Made by a program: the position numbers and the translations under genes. From NCBI GenBank assembly GCA_010094045.1, contig ML986925.1, positions 1 to 25,056 of the forward strand: a stretch of 25,056 nucleotides of DNA, given 5' to 3'. Positions 9,640 to 21,506 of this stretch are shown here, piece after piece. The stretch is from Lojkania enalia (lineage: Eukaryota > Ascomycota > Dothideomycetes > Pleosporales). The notes under the pieces are model-generated. The model did no database searches, was not told where the DNA came from, and saw nothing but the letters and a program-made list of their open reading frames with translations. Positions within the stretch are counted from its first letter, which is position 1. Each line of letters starts with the position of its first letter.

Positions 9640-10206
9640 TCCTATTTAACTCGCGAGTATAGCCCTATTCTTCTTTCTTTTCCCCCTCTACTATACTAAA
9701 GGTTTAATATAAGAACACCTCTACCTATAATCGCTGTACTAGTTTCTTAATTCTTTTACTAGGTATTATAATAGATCCACCTTACTGTTATTTAAACTGT
9801 TAGTTTACGAACCGCGACTATTATAGTAATACTACCCTTTCTTCTATATATAGAAAGTATTTTTCTTGGGGTTTGTCCTGTGATCTTTCTCTAACCGAGG
9901 GTACCCTTCGCCGTTTTCTAGCAAATATATTAAAGGCCTATAAAGAGTCTACCTCTACTTATTAAGATTTTATAGCTGTTAAGGAAGAGGGGATTTATTA
10001 TCTAAAAGAATCCGCGCGTTACTATTAGGCAGCTCTTTCTTATTTAAAATATATTAAAAAGTATATTCGTTCTTTAAAGGAGTATAGTCTTAATCTTAGC
10101 AAACGAGAGGTGAAGTCGATAGAAGAGTAGGAGAAGTTGGAGGAAGAGGAGAGGAGGTCCGCCGTATCTGAGGCATTCTCTACTATTAAGCCGAGTTCTA
10201 TATAAG
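9640..10206 (+). pseudogene. Antisense reading frame between gypsy B chromodomain and 3' LTR, unidentified
   Basis: On the + strand, opposite to gypsy B, a frame can be followed from about 9,640 to the TAA at 10,204-10,206. From 9,891 it is open except for three stops, each explicable as CAA, CAG or TGG. It reads as a helical, charged protein (for example GTLRRFLANILKAY and YLKYIKKYIRSLKEY), ending in a Glu-rich segment (EKLEEEERRS). Upstream it contains more stops and its start is unclear. GC and purine content are higher here than around it. The reverse frame is also partly open in the Glu-rich segment, so coding on + is inferred from protein-like character and not proven. I do not recognise a family. 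It could be a captured host fragment or an accessory antisense gene of this retroelement. Confidence 0.45.
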
Positions 10207-11445
10207 AGGCTTCTTCTATATTACTACTGCTATTACTTCCTAACTAGGCTTTACTTAATAATCTATTGTTCTAGCCCTCTAATAAAACTCCTTTAGTTTT
10301 ATAGTATAGTTGGTTAGATTCTATACTAGTTCTTATAAACTTTCCTCCTATAGGTATCTTTCCTACTTTACTAGATATTTCTACTAACGTCTAAACCGTT
10401 TTTTTGCTAGTATATATTCTACCTTATATTTCTATTCTAGTCCTATATTAATAGTTTCTTATAGTAGTATATCGTCTAGTGCTAGTTCTAGTTTTAACTT
10501 GTAAAATATTGGGTGTATTTTTATATTTTCTAGTAGCCTTAGTTTAAAATTTATAGGTCCGACCTATTCTTTAATTAGAAATAGTCCTATCCTCTTATAA
10601 TTTAGCTTTTTTATAGGCCTCTTAGTCTTTAAGTTTTTTGTTGATAGGAAAACTTTACCCCCCTCTTTAAAGGTTAGTCCTTTAACCCTTAGCTTATTAG
10701 CTTATTCTACTATTTTAAGGTTTCTTAACTAAATCTTTTCCCTAAGCTAATCGTAGATTTCTTTTATTTTCCTAGCTTTTTAGTCTACTAGTAGAACTAG
10801 AGACTCTTTCTTATTCTATTCCTAATATATAACAGCTTTTTATCTATAGTTAACTTTAAAGGGTATAGTCCCTATTATACTTTAGGTTGTTCTATTATAA
10901 GCTATCTATACTGTAGGTAATAATTCAACCTAATTATCTTAGTATTTATTAATATATATCTTTAAATATATTTCTAAACTCTAGTTAACTTATTTTATCT
11001 AACCATCTATCTATAAGTAGAAGCTGGTTAATATCTATTATTAGATTTCTATCTTCTCTATCTATCCTTACTAGTACTTAGATATAAATAACTTATTTCT
11101 ATCTAAGGTAATATATTTTAGAACTCCGTACTCCGCGAATACTATATATAATAACTTATATACTAGTTCGGGTATTATTATAGTTTTTAATACTAGTCTA
11201 AAGTACGTATATTTTATTAACCAATCTACTATATTTATAATTATATTATATCTTCTTTCTAACCCTAGTTCTACCAACTCTAATAACTTAGTTATAAAGT
11301 CGATTATAATCTATTTCTATAGTTCTATTAGTACTTCTAATAGCTGTAAGAATTTATAAAGCTTATACCTCGTAGCCTTATTCTTTCTACATTCTAAACA
11401 CTTGTTTAGTATATCTTATACTTCCTTTCTTACGTTAGTAAGGAT
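10200..11445 (-). pseudogene. pol: Gypsy B pol, 3' part: integrase and chromodomain
   Basis: In order on the - strand: the CX2C half of the integrase HHCC zinc finger (11,389-11,400, both Cys kept); the catalytic core with VDWLIKYTYF (first Asp 11,224-11,226 kept) and TLDRNKLF (second Asp 11,101-11,103 kept); the third catalytic position, where the expected Glu codon is AAA, Lys (10,993-10,995); the GPF/Y-like module (TKRPIKKLNYKRIG, around 10,580-10,620); and a chromodomain (KYLVK at 10,366-10,380, then EESL and LTNY). A 68-codon stretch (11,071-11,277) is free of stops. All of these share one phase, which is also the phase of RT at 18 kb once copia B is removed. The end is approximate because original and RIP stops cannot be told apart. 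Confidence 0.88.
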
Positions 11446-11450
11446 AAAGC
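11446..11450. repeat. Target-site duplication of copia B, left copy (AAAGC)
   Basis: AAAGC directly precedes the 5' LTR and is repeated exactly at 17,105-17,109 after the 3' LTR. A five-base duplication is usual for Ty1/copia integrase. Confidence 0.9.
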
Positions 11451-11654
11451 TGTTATGGGGATTTTCAGCTAGTCTACCAAGCTGTATTAGATATTAACGT
11501 ATAATATTACGGTCGATATCACGCCGGATATTATACTAGATATCAGCTAATATACCCTTTTTTTATGTACATAAATATGGCCCGCTAGCTATCTTTAATT
11601 AAGTAGTTCAGCTCCTTATCTCCCTCCCTGAGACAAGATTCGCCTCTTACTATA
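11451..11654 (+). repeat. 5' LTR of copia B, 204 bp
   Basis: It starts TGTTATGGGG and ends ACTATA (from ACTACA). By hand alignment it differs from the 3' LTR at about 22 positions, all transitions, with no indel. It is the most mutated of the three LTR copies; several of the GATATC palindromes seen at 204-266 are lost here. The TATA-like ATAAATAT (from 11,571) is conserved. Confidence 0.94.
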
Positions 11655-11667
11655 GTTATAAACCCGG
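11655..11667 (+). other. Primer-binding site of copia B, probably half-tRNA initiator Met
   Basis: The sequence directly after the 5' LTR, GTTATAAACCCGG, becomes complementary to the anticodon arm of initiator tRNA-Met (core GGGCTCATAACCC) if two A bases are RIP-changed G. Drosophila copia is known to prime from an internal half of tRNA-iMet, so this fits the family. The assignment depends on undoing two transitions and on the organism's own tRNA sequence. Confidence 0.5.
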
Positions 11668-11934
11668 TTACTATACTAAAATAGCTGCAACTTAATTTAT
11701 ATATTACGATCGATATTACTTCTTTTTTATTTAGTATCGTAATATCGCGATATTATTATTATTATTGTTTACCAACAATTTTTTTAGGCACTTAGCTATC
11801 AGAATTACATGCAAATTCTGTACTTTATAAGCCTATTAATATACTATATCGCGTTTAAGGCTATTTTATTCTCTAGTATTAATATATTCTAGTATATTTC
11901 TGGTGTTGCAACGGTTACATACTCCTCTATAGCT

Positions 11935-14900
11935 ATATCTAAGAAGAAGATACTCAGTACCCCTAATAATTAGGAAGATTAGCTCGAGTAGCGTAAACTA
12001 ATAGCTAGTAGGCTAAGGGTATAGGAATATTTAGATCTAAGCGTACCTCCTAAAGAGGTTAAAATCTATAGGCTAGAACCTCCCCTCCCTAATATAGGTG
12101 AGTTCCGGACCCCGAAGATAAATCTAGAAGGGGAAATAGAAAGATACCCCTCTAGTAGAGTTATATATAAGGAGATAACCTTGATATAAACAATAGATTG
12201 GAACTGGGCAAGGGACTAGTATAACCGATAGAGGAAGGATTAGATTAAGATTAACGATATTCTCTATACTATATATAGTAATATCCTAATAATAACATCG
12301 CCTTAATATAAAGTAATACTTAACGATGATATAACCAGCTACAAGATTCTTAGAATCTTATAGGAAAAGTTAGCGCCTACTATTAAGTCGAGGGAGTAAC
12401 TAATCTAGAAGAAATATTAAGCTCTTTTTAAGTACCCAACTAATAGAGAGGTAGAGAAGTAGCTAAATTAGTAGAATCAGGTAATCTATTATATTAAGGC
12501 TGCTAGCTTAGTAGAAGTTCAGGGCCTTAGAGTAGAAAAGGATTTTCTTTTAATAGTTGCTAAGAAAGATAAGGTGTAGGCGCTAATCTATATAGTACCG
12601 ATTAACGCTAAAAATAAGCTAGGTAGGATTAATTAACCAATTCTTATGATTAAACAATTGGTATACTAATATACTAATTACTATAGATATTTTAATCTAT
12701 AGAAGGCGCTCGGCTCGTTTACAGCTTTATAATATCTATTAATTTCTTAAGCAAATTCCGATAGTACTGCGTAGCAGCTTTAAGAAAAATCTGGTTCGCG
12801 ATCGTGTACTCTACTACCCTACTTCTATAAGAAGTAGTACTTCTAGAATAATTGCGAGTACGTAAACAAATTGATTAGGCTACTAAACTAGGTACTAGAT
12901 TAGGAAATACTAAAAGCCTGAGATAATATCTTAAATAGGAATAACTAGAGGAAAAAGAATACCCTAAAGGTAAATATGGAAAAATATAAGAAGTCGAAAT
13001 TCTCGTTTAATAGTAAGGCCTCTACGAAGGCTGCTAGCCTCTAGGAAAATACCCAGGTAATTTAAAGGGGCAATTTTTCAGCGAGTACTACCCCTGAGAA
13101 AGAAGATACTAGTATTCTAAATTAGTAGATACTTAATCTAGGTTCTAATATCTATATATATAACTCTAAGGCTTTTAGTTAGTAGACTATTTAGATAGTA
13201 AATTCTAAAGATAAAATCGCTGCGGGAGGCAGTATATATTCTATATTAGAATAGGGTACTATTACAATTATAATTAATTCTCCTACAAGCCTAAGAGATA
13301 TTAAGCTAATAGAAGTCGCTTACATCCCTTAGTTGCTAACTAATATAATAGCCCTAATTAGAAATAGGAAATAGGACATCTAGTTCGACTTAGGTAGAGA
13401 TTACCTTTACTAGTATAATTACTATAATATCGTTTGTTATTTAGAGTTGTTTAATAGCTACTAGCTACTAGATATAAACCTAGTAAAAAGGCTTCTACTC
13501 GATTTGCTTTCTAGATATAAAATAGTTGTAGTAATTAAGGAAAAGCTTTTCTATCGCCAGCGACCAATATAAATTATTTCTTCAGCTGAAGCGCACTGAT
13601 TATTAGACTATTTAGGTAGAGATTTAGTATTAGCCCTGCCTCAGGCAGCTGAGAGTATCTAGTTAAGTAATTAGGAAGTACTAGTATAGTAAGATTGCTA
13701 GATATATATATAAGCGAAGTTATTATAGCAGATTAGCTAGTATAGTTAGCTTTATCTAACTACTAAACTATTCGAGAGAATCGCGATTAATATTATATAA
13801 CTTTAGAAGGACTGCGAGAGGTGCTATAATAGTAAGAGATACCTATTTTATATAGTTAATCAGGTGTCCTGGTAGTATAAGGGATTTATAATATACGATT
13901 GGTTAAAATCTACCCTTATAAAAGCCTTTAAAATACTATTAGCAAAAATTAAACAACAGTATAAAAGAAAGATTATATATATCCGTATAGATAACAACTT
14001 AAGCTTCTTAGAACTTATAGAAGTATTATTTAATTAAGGAATTGTAATTAAAGCTCGCGCGTCTCGTATACCTAAGTAGAATAGCCTAGCGGAGCGAGTA
14101 GAGTACTAAATTATAACCCGCGCGCGCGCTCTCGCAATAGAAGGTAATATCTCTAATAAATATACTAACGAATTAGCTTATATAGTAATATACCTACTTA
14201 ATAGGACGCCGATTATAAGCCTTCGATTTAAAACCCTATATAAGGCCGTTTTTAACTATAAACCATCTTTTACTTACCTTTAGATTATAGAATCGCGAGC
14301 GTATATTTTAGATAAAACTCTGTCGAGAGGTAATAAACTAGTATTACGGGTACTAATTGGGAAACTCTTATAATACAGGAGTATAAATATATACTAAGTG
14401 CTAATTCCGAAACTAAAACGGGTACTTAATACTAGAGACGTTATATTTAGCGATATTATATCCAGCAAGGAGGAGGAATATCTGCTAAAAGAATCCCTAG
14501 AGAAGATTCTTTTTCAAATTAACGATATTAAGAGCTCTATTAATAGTAGTAATAATAAAACAATTGAAGTTGCAGAAGTAATCTACGAGGATCGGCTGCC
14601 TAATTAAGATATCCCTACTAAGTCAGTAGGTAATTTAATTAGTAAGAAGGCCTATTAGTAGAAGAATACTATTTTTAAAGAATAAATCGACGATATTACT
14701 AGTAATTAGAGACTCCTAATACTAGAATTAACACCAGCGCTAGCGCTAAGAAATTAGAATACCTTTACAGCGCTGCTAGTAGATAGTAAGAATACTACGT
14801 TTGGCGATAATTTGCTATAAGGATAGTAACTGTCGCCTCCTTATACTTCTATACCATTAAGAAGAACAAATAATACCCCGCGGAGGGAAGAAATTAGTAG

Positions 14901-16704
14901 CTAAGTATTAAAGGATAATATAATCTAGGAAGGTAGGTCTTTATATAGCCGCAGGCCGCCTTAGTTATATTTTACTACCTTTATAGTACTATCTAATAGC
15001 AAGCTAATACCGGCAAATTATATAAAGGAAACTTGTACTATCGGAAAATATTATCGCAATTAACTTCTACTAGAACCGAAGTACTATAAGGATCTAAAGA
15101 ATTACTCTTTTAGTACTAGCTTCTATAAGGCCTATCGCGCTGAGTTATAGAAGTAGGAGGATATAGATACCTGGTAAAAGGTAACAATCCTCTAAGACTC
15201 TACTAAAATTCTTCTAGTAATATGGGTATTCGTATATAAATTTAATAAGGACGGTTTCCTATATAAATTTAAGGCTAGATTAGTCGTATACAGCAATCTG
15301 CAATCTTAATAGAGAGATACTTATACTACTATACTAGCTATACGAACCTTTTACTTTCTAATATTAATTGCAACTTATTTTAAACTCGATATATACCAGT
15401 TTAATATTGTTAACATGTTCCTTAACTGCCGATTAGATAGGTTAATATATATCTATATACTAGAAGGTTTTATATATAAGTATAGGAAATATCTACAACT
15501 ATAGAAAGCTATATATAGCTTTAAGGATGCTCCGAAACTTTAGTATTATAAGCTGGATAGGACTTTAAGGTAATTAGGCCTTAAAATAGTACTAGGAATA
15601 TCTTACTTATACGTAAATGATAAGCTAATCGTCTTCTTTTATATTAATAATATCGTAATCCTAGTTTACCTATTAAATATCTCTATTAAGTAGAAATTTA
15701 AATCGCAATTAAGTAACAAATACGAACTTTAATCCTTTAGAGATTTAAATTAGTTTTTAGGAGTTTAAGTCGTACGCGATATATAGCAGCGCAAGACCTA
15801 GCTGCTATAAGACTTATTTATTAATAAGGTGGCAGCGCGATTTAATATTACGGTTAATAAGAAGGCACTGAGTACGCCTCTACACGAGAACGTACTGCTA
15901 GCTACTACTAAAGAATCCTCTAATAGGATATCTTACTACTAATAACTAATTAGTTGTCTAGCCTAGATCGTAGTTTTTATACGCCCTGATATCGCGCAAG
16001 CGTACTTAATATTATTATAATACCTCTAGAACTCTAGCAATTATTATATTAACGCTGCCTTAAGGGTATAGTAATATCTAATTAGTATAAAGTACTTAGT
16101 AATTATAGTAACAGCTGATAATATATAAAACACCTCTACTATCAGCTAGAATAGTAATACTAATTATATTAACCCCGTAGAGTAATTACTATTTTATAGT
16201 ATATCTGATGCAGCCTTCAGCAATAATTCTAATACTCGTCGAAGTTCCTACAGCTATATATTTCAACTTTTTAGGATGCCGATTAATTAGAAAGCCTCAA
16301 TTTAGCATACGGTTATAAAATCGACTACTAAGGCAGAATTATTAGTACTATCAGTCGCCGGATTAGAAATAGAGTAGTAGCAGAAGGCTTTTACCTTATT
16401 ACACTTCTATATTAACGCGTAACTAGTACTACCTTGTAATAATTAACAAATAGTAGATATCGTAAATAAGCTATCTAAGCATCTTAATACCAAACTTCAC
16501 CATGTAGATATATACCAGTACTAGCTACGTTAAGAAGTAGCAGAGTAGAGACTTACAATTAGTTAACAACTAACGAATCTAATACCAGCCGACGGCTTTA
16601 TAAAAGTTCTACAGCCGCAATAATACTAAAGGTTTATTAAGCAACTGAAAATAGAAGATATTTTAGCTAGAATCGAATCTCAGGAATTTCTATCAGCCAA
16701 ATAA
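11935..16704 (+). pseudogene. gag-pol: Copia B gag-pol polyprotein, stop-riddled but in frame throughout
   Basis: The frame runs from an ATA (from ATG) at 11,935 to TAA at 16,702-16,704: 1,590 codons with no net frameshift, since every landmark is in phase. Gag occupies about the first 380 codons. The protease active site near 13,135 reads LNLGSNI. Integrase has RIDNN (Asp at 13,990-13,992) and AERVE (Glu at 14,092-14,094), spaced as in the D-35-E class. The 69-codon open segment at 14,398-14,607 is part of the integrase C-terminal linker. RT has its YVDD box changed to YINN (15,640-15,651). RNase H shows SDAAF (16,204) and the terminal ADGFIK motif (16,588). Stops are TAA and TAG only where I checked. 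The single frame means Gag and Pol are not separated by a frameshift. It is inactive. Confidence 0.94.
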
Positions 16705-16891
16705 ATCGATTACTAATAAGAATCTTAGAGGGTGATCAAAAATTAATTATAACTCACCCTATATTATATTAAATTGATATTTCTGCAAGCGTACTTAGCT
16801 CTACTACCAGTTACTCTATACAATTTACCTCTTTTAGTATAGTATCTACCTTTATTTTTTTCGACGCAGCTTCTCCTTCGCAGTTAAAACT

Positions 16892-16898
16892 GGGGGGG
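16892..16898 (+). other. Polypurine tract of copia B
   Basis: A G7 run lies two bases before the 3' LTR, identical to that in copia A. It is the plus-strand primer. Confidence 0.78.
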
Positions 16899-16900
16899 TG

Positions 16901-17104
16901 TATTATAGGGATTTTCGGCTAGTCTACTAAGCTGTATTAGATATCGACGTACGATATCACGGTCGATATCACACCGGATATCACGCTAGATATCAGCTAA
17001 TATACCCCTTTTTTATGTACATAAATATGGCCCGCTGGCCATCTTTAATCAAGCAGTTCAGCTCCTCATCTCCCTCCCTAAGACAAGATTCGCCTCTCAC
17101 TACA
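16901..17104 (+). repeat. 3' LTR of copia B, 204 bp
   Basis: It starts TATTATAGGG (TG to TA) and ends ACTACA. The start was fixed by comparison with the 5' LTR, where the target duplication marks the boundary; otherwise the TG two bases upstream would be mistaken for it. It is less mutated than the 5' LTR. Confidence 0.93.
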
Positions 17105-17109
17105 AAAGC
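17105..17109. repeat. Target-site duplication of copia B, right copy (AAAGC)
   Basis: This is an exact repeat of 11,446-11,450. Gypsy B pol resumes immediately after it. Confidence 0.9.
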
Positions 17110-19430
17110 TCTTCCTTAGCCTTCGCTCTATTTCCGCTACTCCTAGGTATTTCTATTCTAACGATTCGTATAATTCTTTTATTATCTACTTTTATACGTA
17201 TAGGTATATATATAGTTGTTTCTAAGTTGCATTTTTAATTACTTTTACTTCGTTGCTGCTTATTAGATATTATTCTACTATCTATATATCTCTTAGCTTC
17301 TATTACTAGGTTTACTCTAGCGTAGTTAGTCTTATAACTTGGGCGACCTATAGGTAGTTATATATAAGAGATCTATCTGATTTCTACCTTAAGATTACGT
17401 CTCTTTTATACCTTTCTTTAGTTATATAGTTAGCTCTACAATTTAGTACATCTGCAGCTGTATTTTCTAACCCTTTCTAGTGCGTTATTCTAAAGTTGTA
17501 GTCTACTAACTATTCTACCTATCGTATTTATCTTTCTATAAGTTCTTTTATTATTATAAAGTATATAAGGTTTTTATAGTCTATTTAGACTTTAAATAGG
17601 TGTTTAGTTCCTATTAAATATACTCGCTATTCTTTTAATGCTTTAACTATTACCAACAATTCTTTATCGTATATATTATAGTTGAGTTCTTCTAGTTTTA
17701 TTTTTCTTAAAAAGTAGGCTCGTAGCCTCTACTTTTCGTCTTCGTCTTACTAGCTTAAGCAAGCGCCTATTACTTTATCTAAAGTATTAGTTTCCACTTA
17801 GAACTACTTCTCTAGGTCTAGCATCCTTAGCATTAATACTAAGGTAAAGTAAGCTTTTAGTTCTTTAAAGGCTTTTTACTGCGCTTCCTACTACTTAAAC
17901 CCCTTTTCTTTCTTAGTAATCTCTGTTAAGGGTGCTACTACTCTAGAGTACCTACTTATAAATTTCCTGTAGAAATTCGCGAAGCCTAGGAAAGATTAGA
18001 CTTATTTAACTAAGGTAGATACTAGCTATTCTAGTATTACTTTAACCTTTTCTTATTCTATCTTAATACCGTCTCTAGATATCTAGAATCCTAAGAACCC
18101 TATTCCTATCTTATAAAACTCGTATTTCTCTAAAGCTATAAATAACTTATACTCCTGTAGTTTCTCTAGTACTTTTCTAATATATCCTTTATATTCTCTT
18201 AGCAATTTATTTATATAGACTAGAATATTATCTAAATATACTGTTATAAATACGTCTAAGTATTCTCTTAATATATTATTTATAACTGCTTAGAAGGTTA
18301 CTAGTATATTTATAAGTCTAAATAGTATTACTAGGTATTTAAAGAGACTTTCTCTTATCTTAAATACCGTTTTCTATTTATAGCCCTCCTTTATCTAAAT
18401 TCGGTAGTAATCTTCTCTTATATTAAACTTTATAAACCACTTAGCTTCTTATAACTAACTTATAAGTTCTGTTATCCTGGATAATAGGTATCTGTTTTTC
18501 TTAGTTATATTGTTTAGCTGTTTATAGTCTACGTATAACCTTAGTTTACCGTTTTTCTTAGGTATGAATAATATTAGTAATACTATTTTACTCTAGCTTA
18601 GTTATATATACCCCCTTACTAAATTCTTTTAGATATACTTCTTAAGTTCTTCTCTTTATTCTCGGTTTAAATTATATATTAGACTAGGTTTTAGCTTCTT
18701 TTTATCCTCGATAATAATTTTATAGTCGTATTTCTTATACTTAGGTAACCCTCTATTCTCTACTTCTTTATATAGCCCTACAAATTCGCTATAATCCTCT
18801 TAGATTTCTTAGAGTATACTATTATTTTATAGTTCCTTATATACTTTTTAAACTACGATAATACCTAGTATCTATTTTATCTTTTTAAGATATCTTACTA
18901 TTATAGTTACTAACACTCTTTATATTAACTATAGACCCGAAAGACGCCTTACCTTATACTATCCTACTACCTGTTCCGTCTTAAATCGGCTTTATAGCCT
19001 ATAAACTATCTTTTACTACCAATCTACTCTAGAATTATATTTAGCTAGCTAGTCCATACCTAGTAATATATTAAATTTTCCTAGGTTTATAATATCGATA
19101 CTCCTTATATTAGTATATCCTATAATGTTAAGCACTCGCTTCTTAGTTTCTATTAGTATAACTCCTCTACTATAGTCTATTAGCTTGTTGTCTGCTAGGT
19201 GTATTATATAAGGTACTACTTTTTCCCTCTACTTTATATTATTCTTGTAAACCTATTATACTAATATAAACGTATCTGAAGCTCTACTATTAAGTAGTAT
19301 TTTAAGCTTCCTCTCGTCGAACTCCGCTCGGAGTACTATATATAAAGGTACTATACTAGTAACCCTTCTAACAGCTTTCCTACCCGGTTCCTTAGTATAG
19401 CTATTACTTTAGGGGCTGCTTAGTTTTTTA
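17110..19430 (-). pseudogene. pol: Gypsy B pol, 5' part: protease, RT, RNase H
   Basis: On the - strand the protease site KILLNSRASDTFI (near 19,270-19,305; from LLDSGAS) comes first. RT follows, with LRLYVDYKQLN around 18,520-18,550, VYLDN (catalytic box 18,227-18,238, first Asp kept, second now Asn), and [12 protein letters not shown] near 17,957-17,992. RNase H shows FKV and IDYKNL around 17,575-17,615. Protease (19,318), the YLDD box and FLGFANFY (17,992) are all in the same phase, which is -1 relative to gag. The 5' boundary is estimated from where the gag frame stops looking like protein. The gene continues after copia B at 11,445. Confidence 0.9.
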
Positions 19431-20544
19431 ACTAAGGTGGGAAGAATTCTACCTTCTTTTTTTCTCCTCTATATAGTAGACATCTATCTATACTACACCT
19501 TATCTATAGTTCTTAGGCGTAAGCGGCCTTTACTTACTTACTATATATCTTATACTTCTATTTTAAGAAATACTATTGCTATTTAATTAGTTGGTAGTCT
19601 TTATCTAATCCTTACTATCTAAATACCTTAAATATATCTTAGTAGTACTAGTATTTAACTATATATTATTTCTAGTTTAGCGCTTTATATTCCTCTAAAT
19701 ATATATTATTCTTAGGACGTTCCTCCTCCTTAGATATACTTACTCCTATTATCTTATAAGCTGTAATGTTAAGTCATCCTCTAACGTCTTCTTATATCTC
19801 CCTTACCTCTAAGACTATCTTCCTCAGCTCTTTAGCTTCTATAACGATTTTACTAAGCTGGTATAGATACTCTATTCTAAGGTAAATTAAACTTCTATAA
19901 ATCTAATAGTACCTATTTTCCACGTAATCTTCTATTTTATTTTAAGATAGTAAGATTTTTAGCAATAATTATATATCTATTCTCAGCTATACTCCTAACT
20001 TTATTTTAATACCCTTATATGTCTAGTAATTGTCCTAATAATAGCTAGCCCAATCTTTTTCACAGCTGTTCTTGTAGGGTAGTATATATTTCTCTTTCTT
20101 ACCTTTCGCCAGCTCTATAAGGTAGCTTTAGTATATCTCCTATATATACTCGAATATTTCTTTATTTATAACCTTTCCTGCTAATTTTACTATAGCTTCT
20201 AGTACGTTCTAGCTGTTTCGGAACGTTGCTTCTTTAAACAGGACGTTCTAGTATTCCTAGAGGTATAATCTTACTTAGTATATTTTATTATAGATCTAGC
20301 ACTTCTTTTACTTTATTCTTTCTAGGATTGTCGTACTATCGAGTTTTAGTACTTCTAGTAGATATTCTATACGTCTAATAACTACTACTGCCCTTTTTAG
20401 CTATAGCTAATAATTACTTCCTTTTTTTGCTGAACAGTACGTCCTGCATCTATTATCTATATAATATATCTAGTACCTTATTAGTTATTAGCATCTATTA
20501 GTAGGTTGCGTAGTTATTATCTAGACTTCTTTCTTCTTATTTAG
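19430..20544 (-). other. Unidentified gag-frame extension between zinc knuckle and protease of gypsy B
   Basis: I followed the gag frame codon by codon through 20,520-20,161 and again at 19,560-19,440. It stays in phase with the knuckle and the ATG. It is rich in charged and aliphatic residues, predicted mostly helical by eye, with Cys pairs near both ends (NRCRTYC, RCSIDRC). It may be a structural domain, an accessory domain or a linker; I do not recognise a family. The middle part (about 20,160-19,600) was read less carefully. Confidence 0.6.
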
Positions 20545-21465
20545 ATATTCTTTCATATAGTGCTTTTTCTATCTATATAGAAGGTACGCTCCCTTCTTAA
20601 GCCTTTCTTTCTTAAGATTGCTCATCCTTGATTGTTAGTAGTTCTTTCCCTTGTCCTTTTCGACTTTTCTAAGGACTATTAGATTACCGTCCTATAGTAC
20701 TATCTTACTTTCCTTCTTTACTAGTATGAATATCTGCGGCTGAGACCTTTTCTCTATTTTCTACTTATACTGACGGTTGTTAATCCTAACCGCCAATTTG
20801 ATCATTTCTAATAGTTCTGTTAGCCTTTCTTCTCTAGCTAGATCGTCCTTAACCTTGTCCTTAAGACCTTTGTAGAAGATTCCTGCCAATATACTATTAT
20901 CCTATCCCAGTCTAGCGCTAAGTCTCTAGAATTCTGTGGTATAATCCGTTACCCTCTTAGTCTAGATTAACTTTAGTAGTTTTCTTTATACTTTCTACTC
21001 TGTATCTACTTCTCCGAAGATATTTTAGATCTTATTCTTAAATCCTTCCTAACTCTTAAAGAGTTTGTCTATAGATTCCCTAGTCTTCTTTATATTACCT
21101 CTATTCTCCAGCTAATCTACTATAAATAGTTCGGCCTATACTAGCGGTGTCTCTTCTATATTTATTATTATAGCTAAGATCTTATCCTTATCTAAGAAGA
21201 AGGTTATACTGTTAAACCTAAAGTACAGTTCTATTAATATAAGAAAAAGGTTAATATATTCTTTCTTACCGTTAAACTTTCTTAGTAAAGTTATCTTAGT
21301 TTATACTTATTATTTAGCTTTAGCTAGGTTAGCTCTAGCTGTGGCTAGCTTATATTACATCTATATAATACGGGTCTTCTATTCCTATACTTTCTATGCT
21401 ATAGCTTCTTCCAGGGCTTGCAGCCTTTAAGTTATTGTAACTTAACTTTGCGATACAGTAGACAT
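19430..21465 (-). pseudogene. gag: Gypsy B gag with long C-terminal extension
   Basis: It starts at an intact ATG (21,463-21,465), 41 bases inside the 5' LTR, reading MSTVSQS. It is followed by a coiled-coil-like segment, then the Retrotrans_gag core (KFNGKKEY, ELYFRFN, and FYKGLKDKVKDDLA with LLEMIKLAVRI around 20,800-20,920) and a CX2CX4HX4C knuckle at 20,545-20,586, where His (CAC) survives and all three Cys are Tyr. Gag normally ends soon after the knuckle. Here the same frame continues for roughly 370 codons to about 19,430, with stops only of the RIP type, reading for example LKRAVVVIRRIEYLLEVLKL and EAIVKLAGKVI, and ending near a CSIDRC motif. The identity of the extension is unknown. 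Confidence 0.85.
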
Positions 21466-21506
21466 CTTTAGATAGTTCCTATTCTCTTAACGTTAGGTAG
21501 TTATTA

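Larger units (their letters stand above)
11451..17104 (+). mobile_element. Copia B: complete Ty1/copia retrotransposon, 5,654 bp
   Basis: It has two 204-bp LTRs, a primer-binding site, a single gag-pol frame, a G7 polypurine tract and an exact 5-bp duplication. Domain order is gag, protease, integrase, RT, RNase H, which defines Ty1/copia. It sits in opposite orientation inside the integrase region of gypsy B. Its length plus duplication (5,659) shifts the gypsy B frame by one base, exactly as seen between the two pol parts. The family is repeated at 1-367. Confidence 0.96.

Noticed and set aside
11071..11277. 68-codon open frame as an independent small gene
   Set aside because: It is the integrase catalytic core of gypsy B, in phase with RT and the chromodomain; its ATG is internal.
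14398..14607. 69-codon open frame as an independent small gene
   Set aside because: It is in phase with the copia B polyprotein (start 11,935) and matches the integrase C-terminal linker; it is just a segment between RIP stops.
16899..16900. TG at 16,899 as the start of the copia B 3' LTR
   Set aside because: Comparison with the 5' LTR, whose start is fixed by the AAAGC duplication, places the boundary two bases later; both LTRs are then 204 bp.
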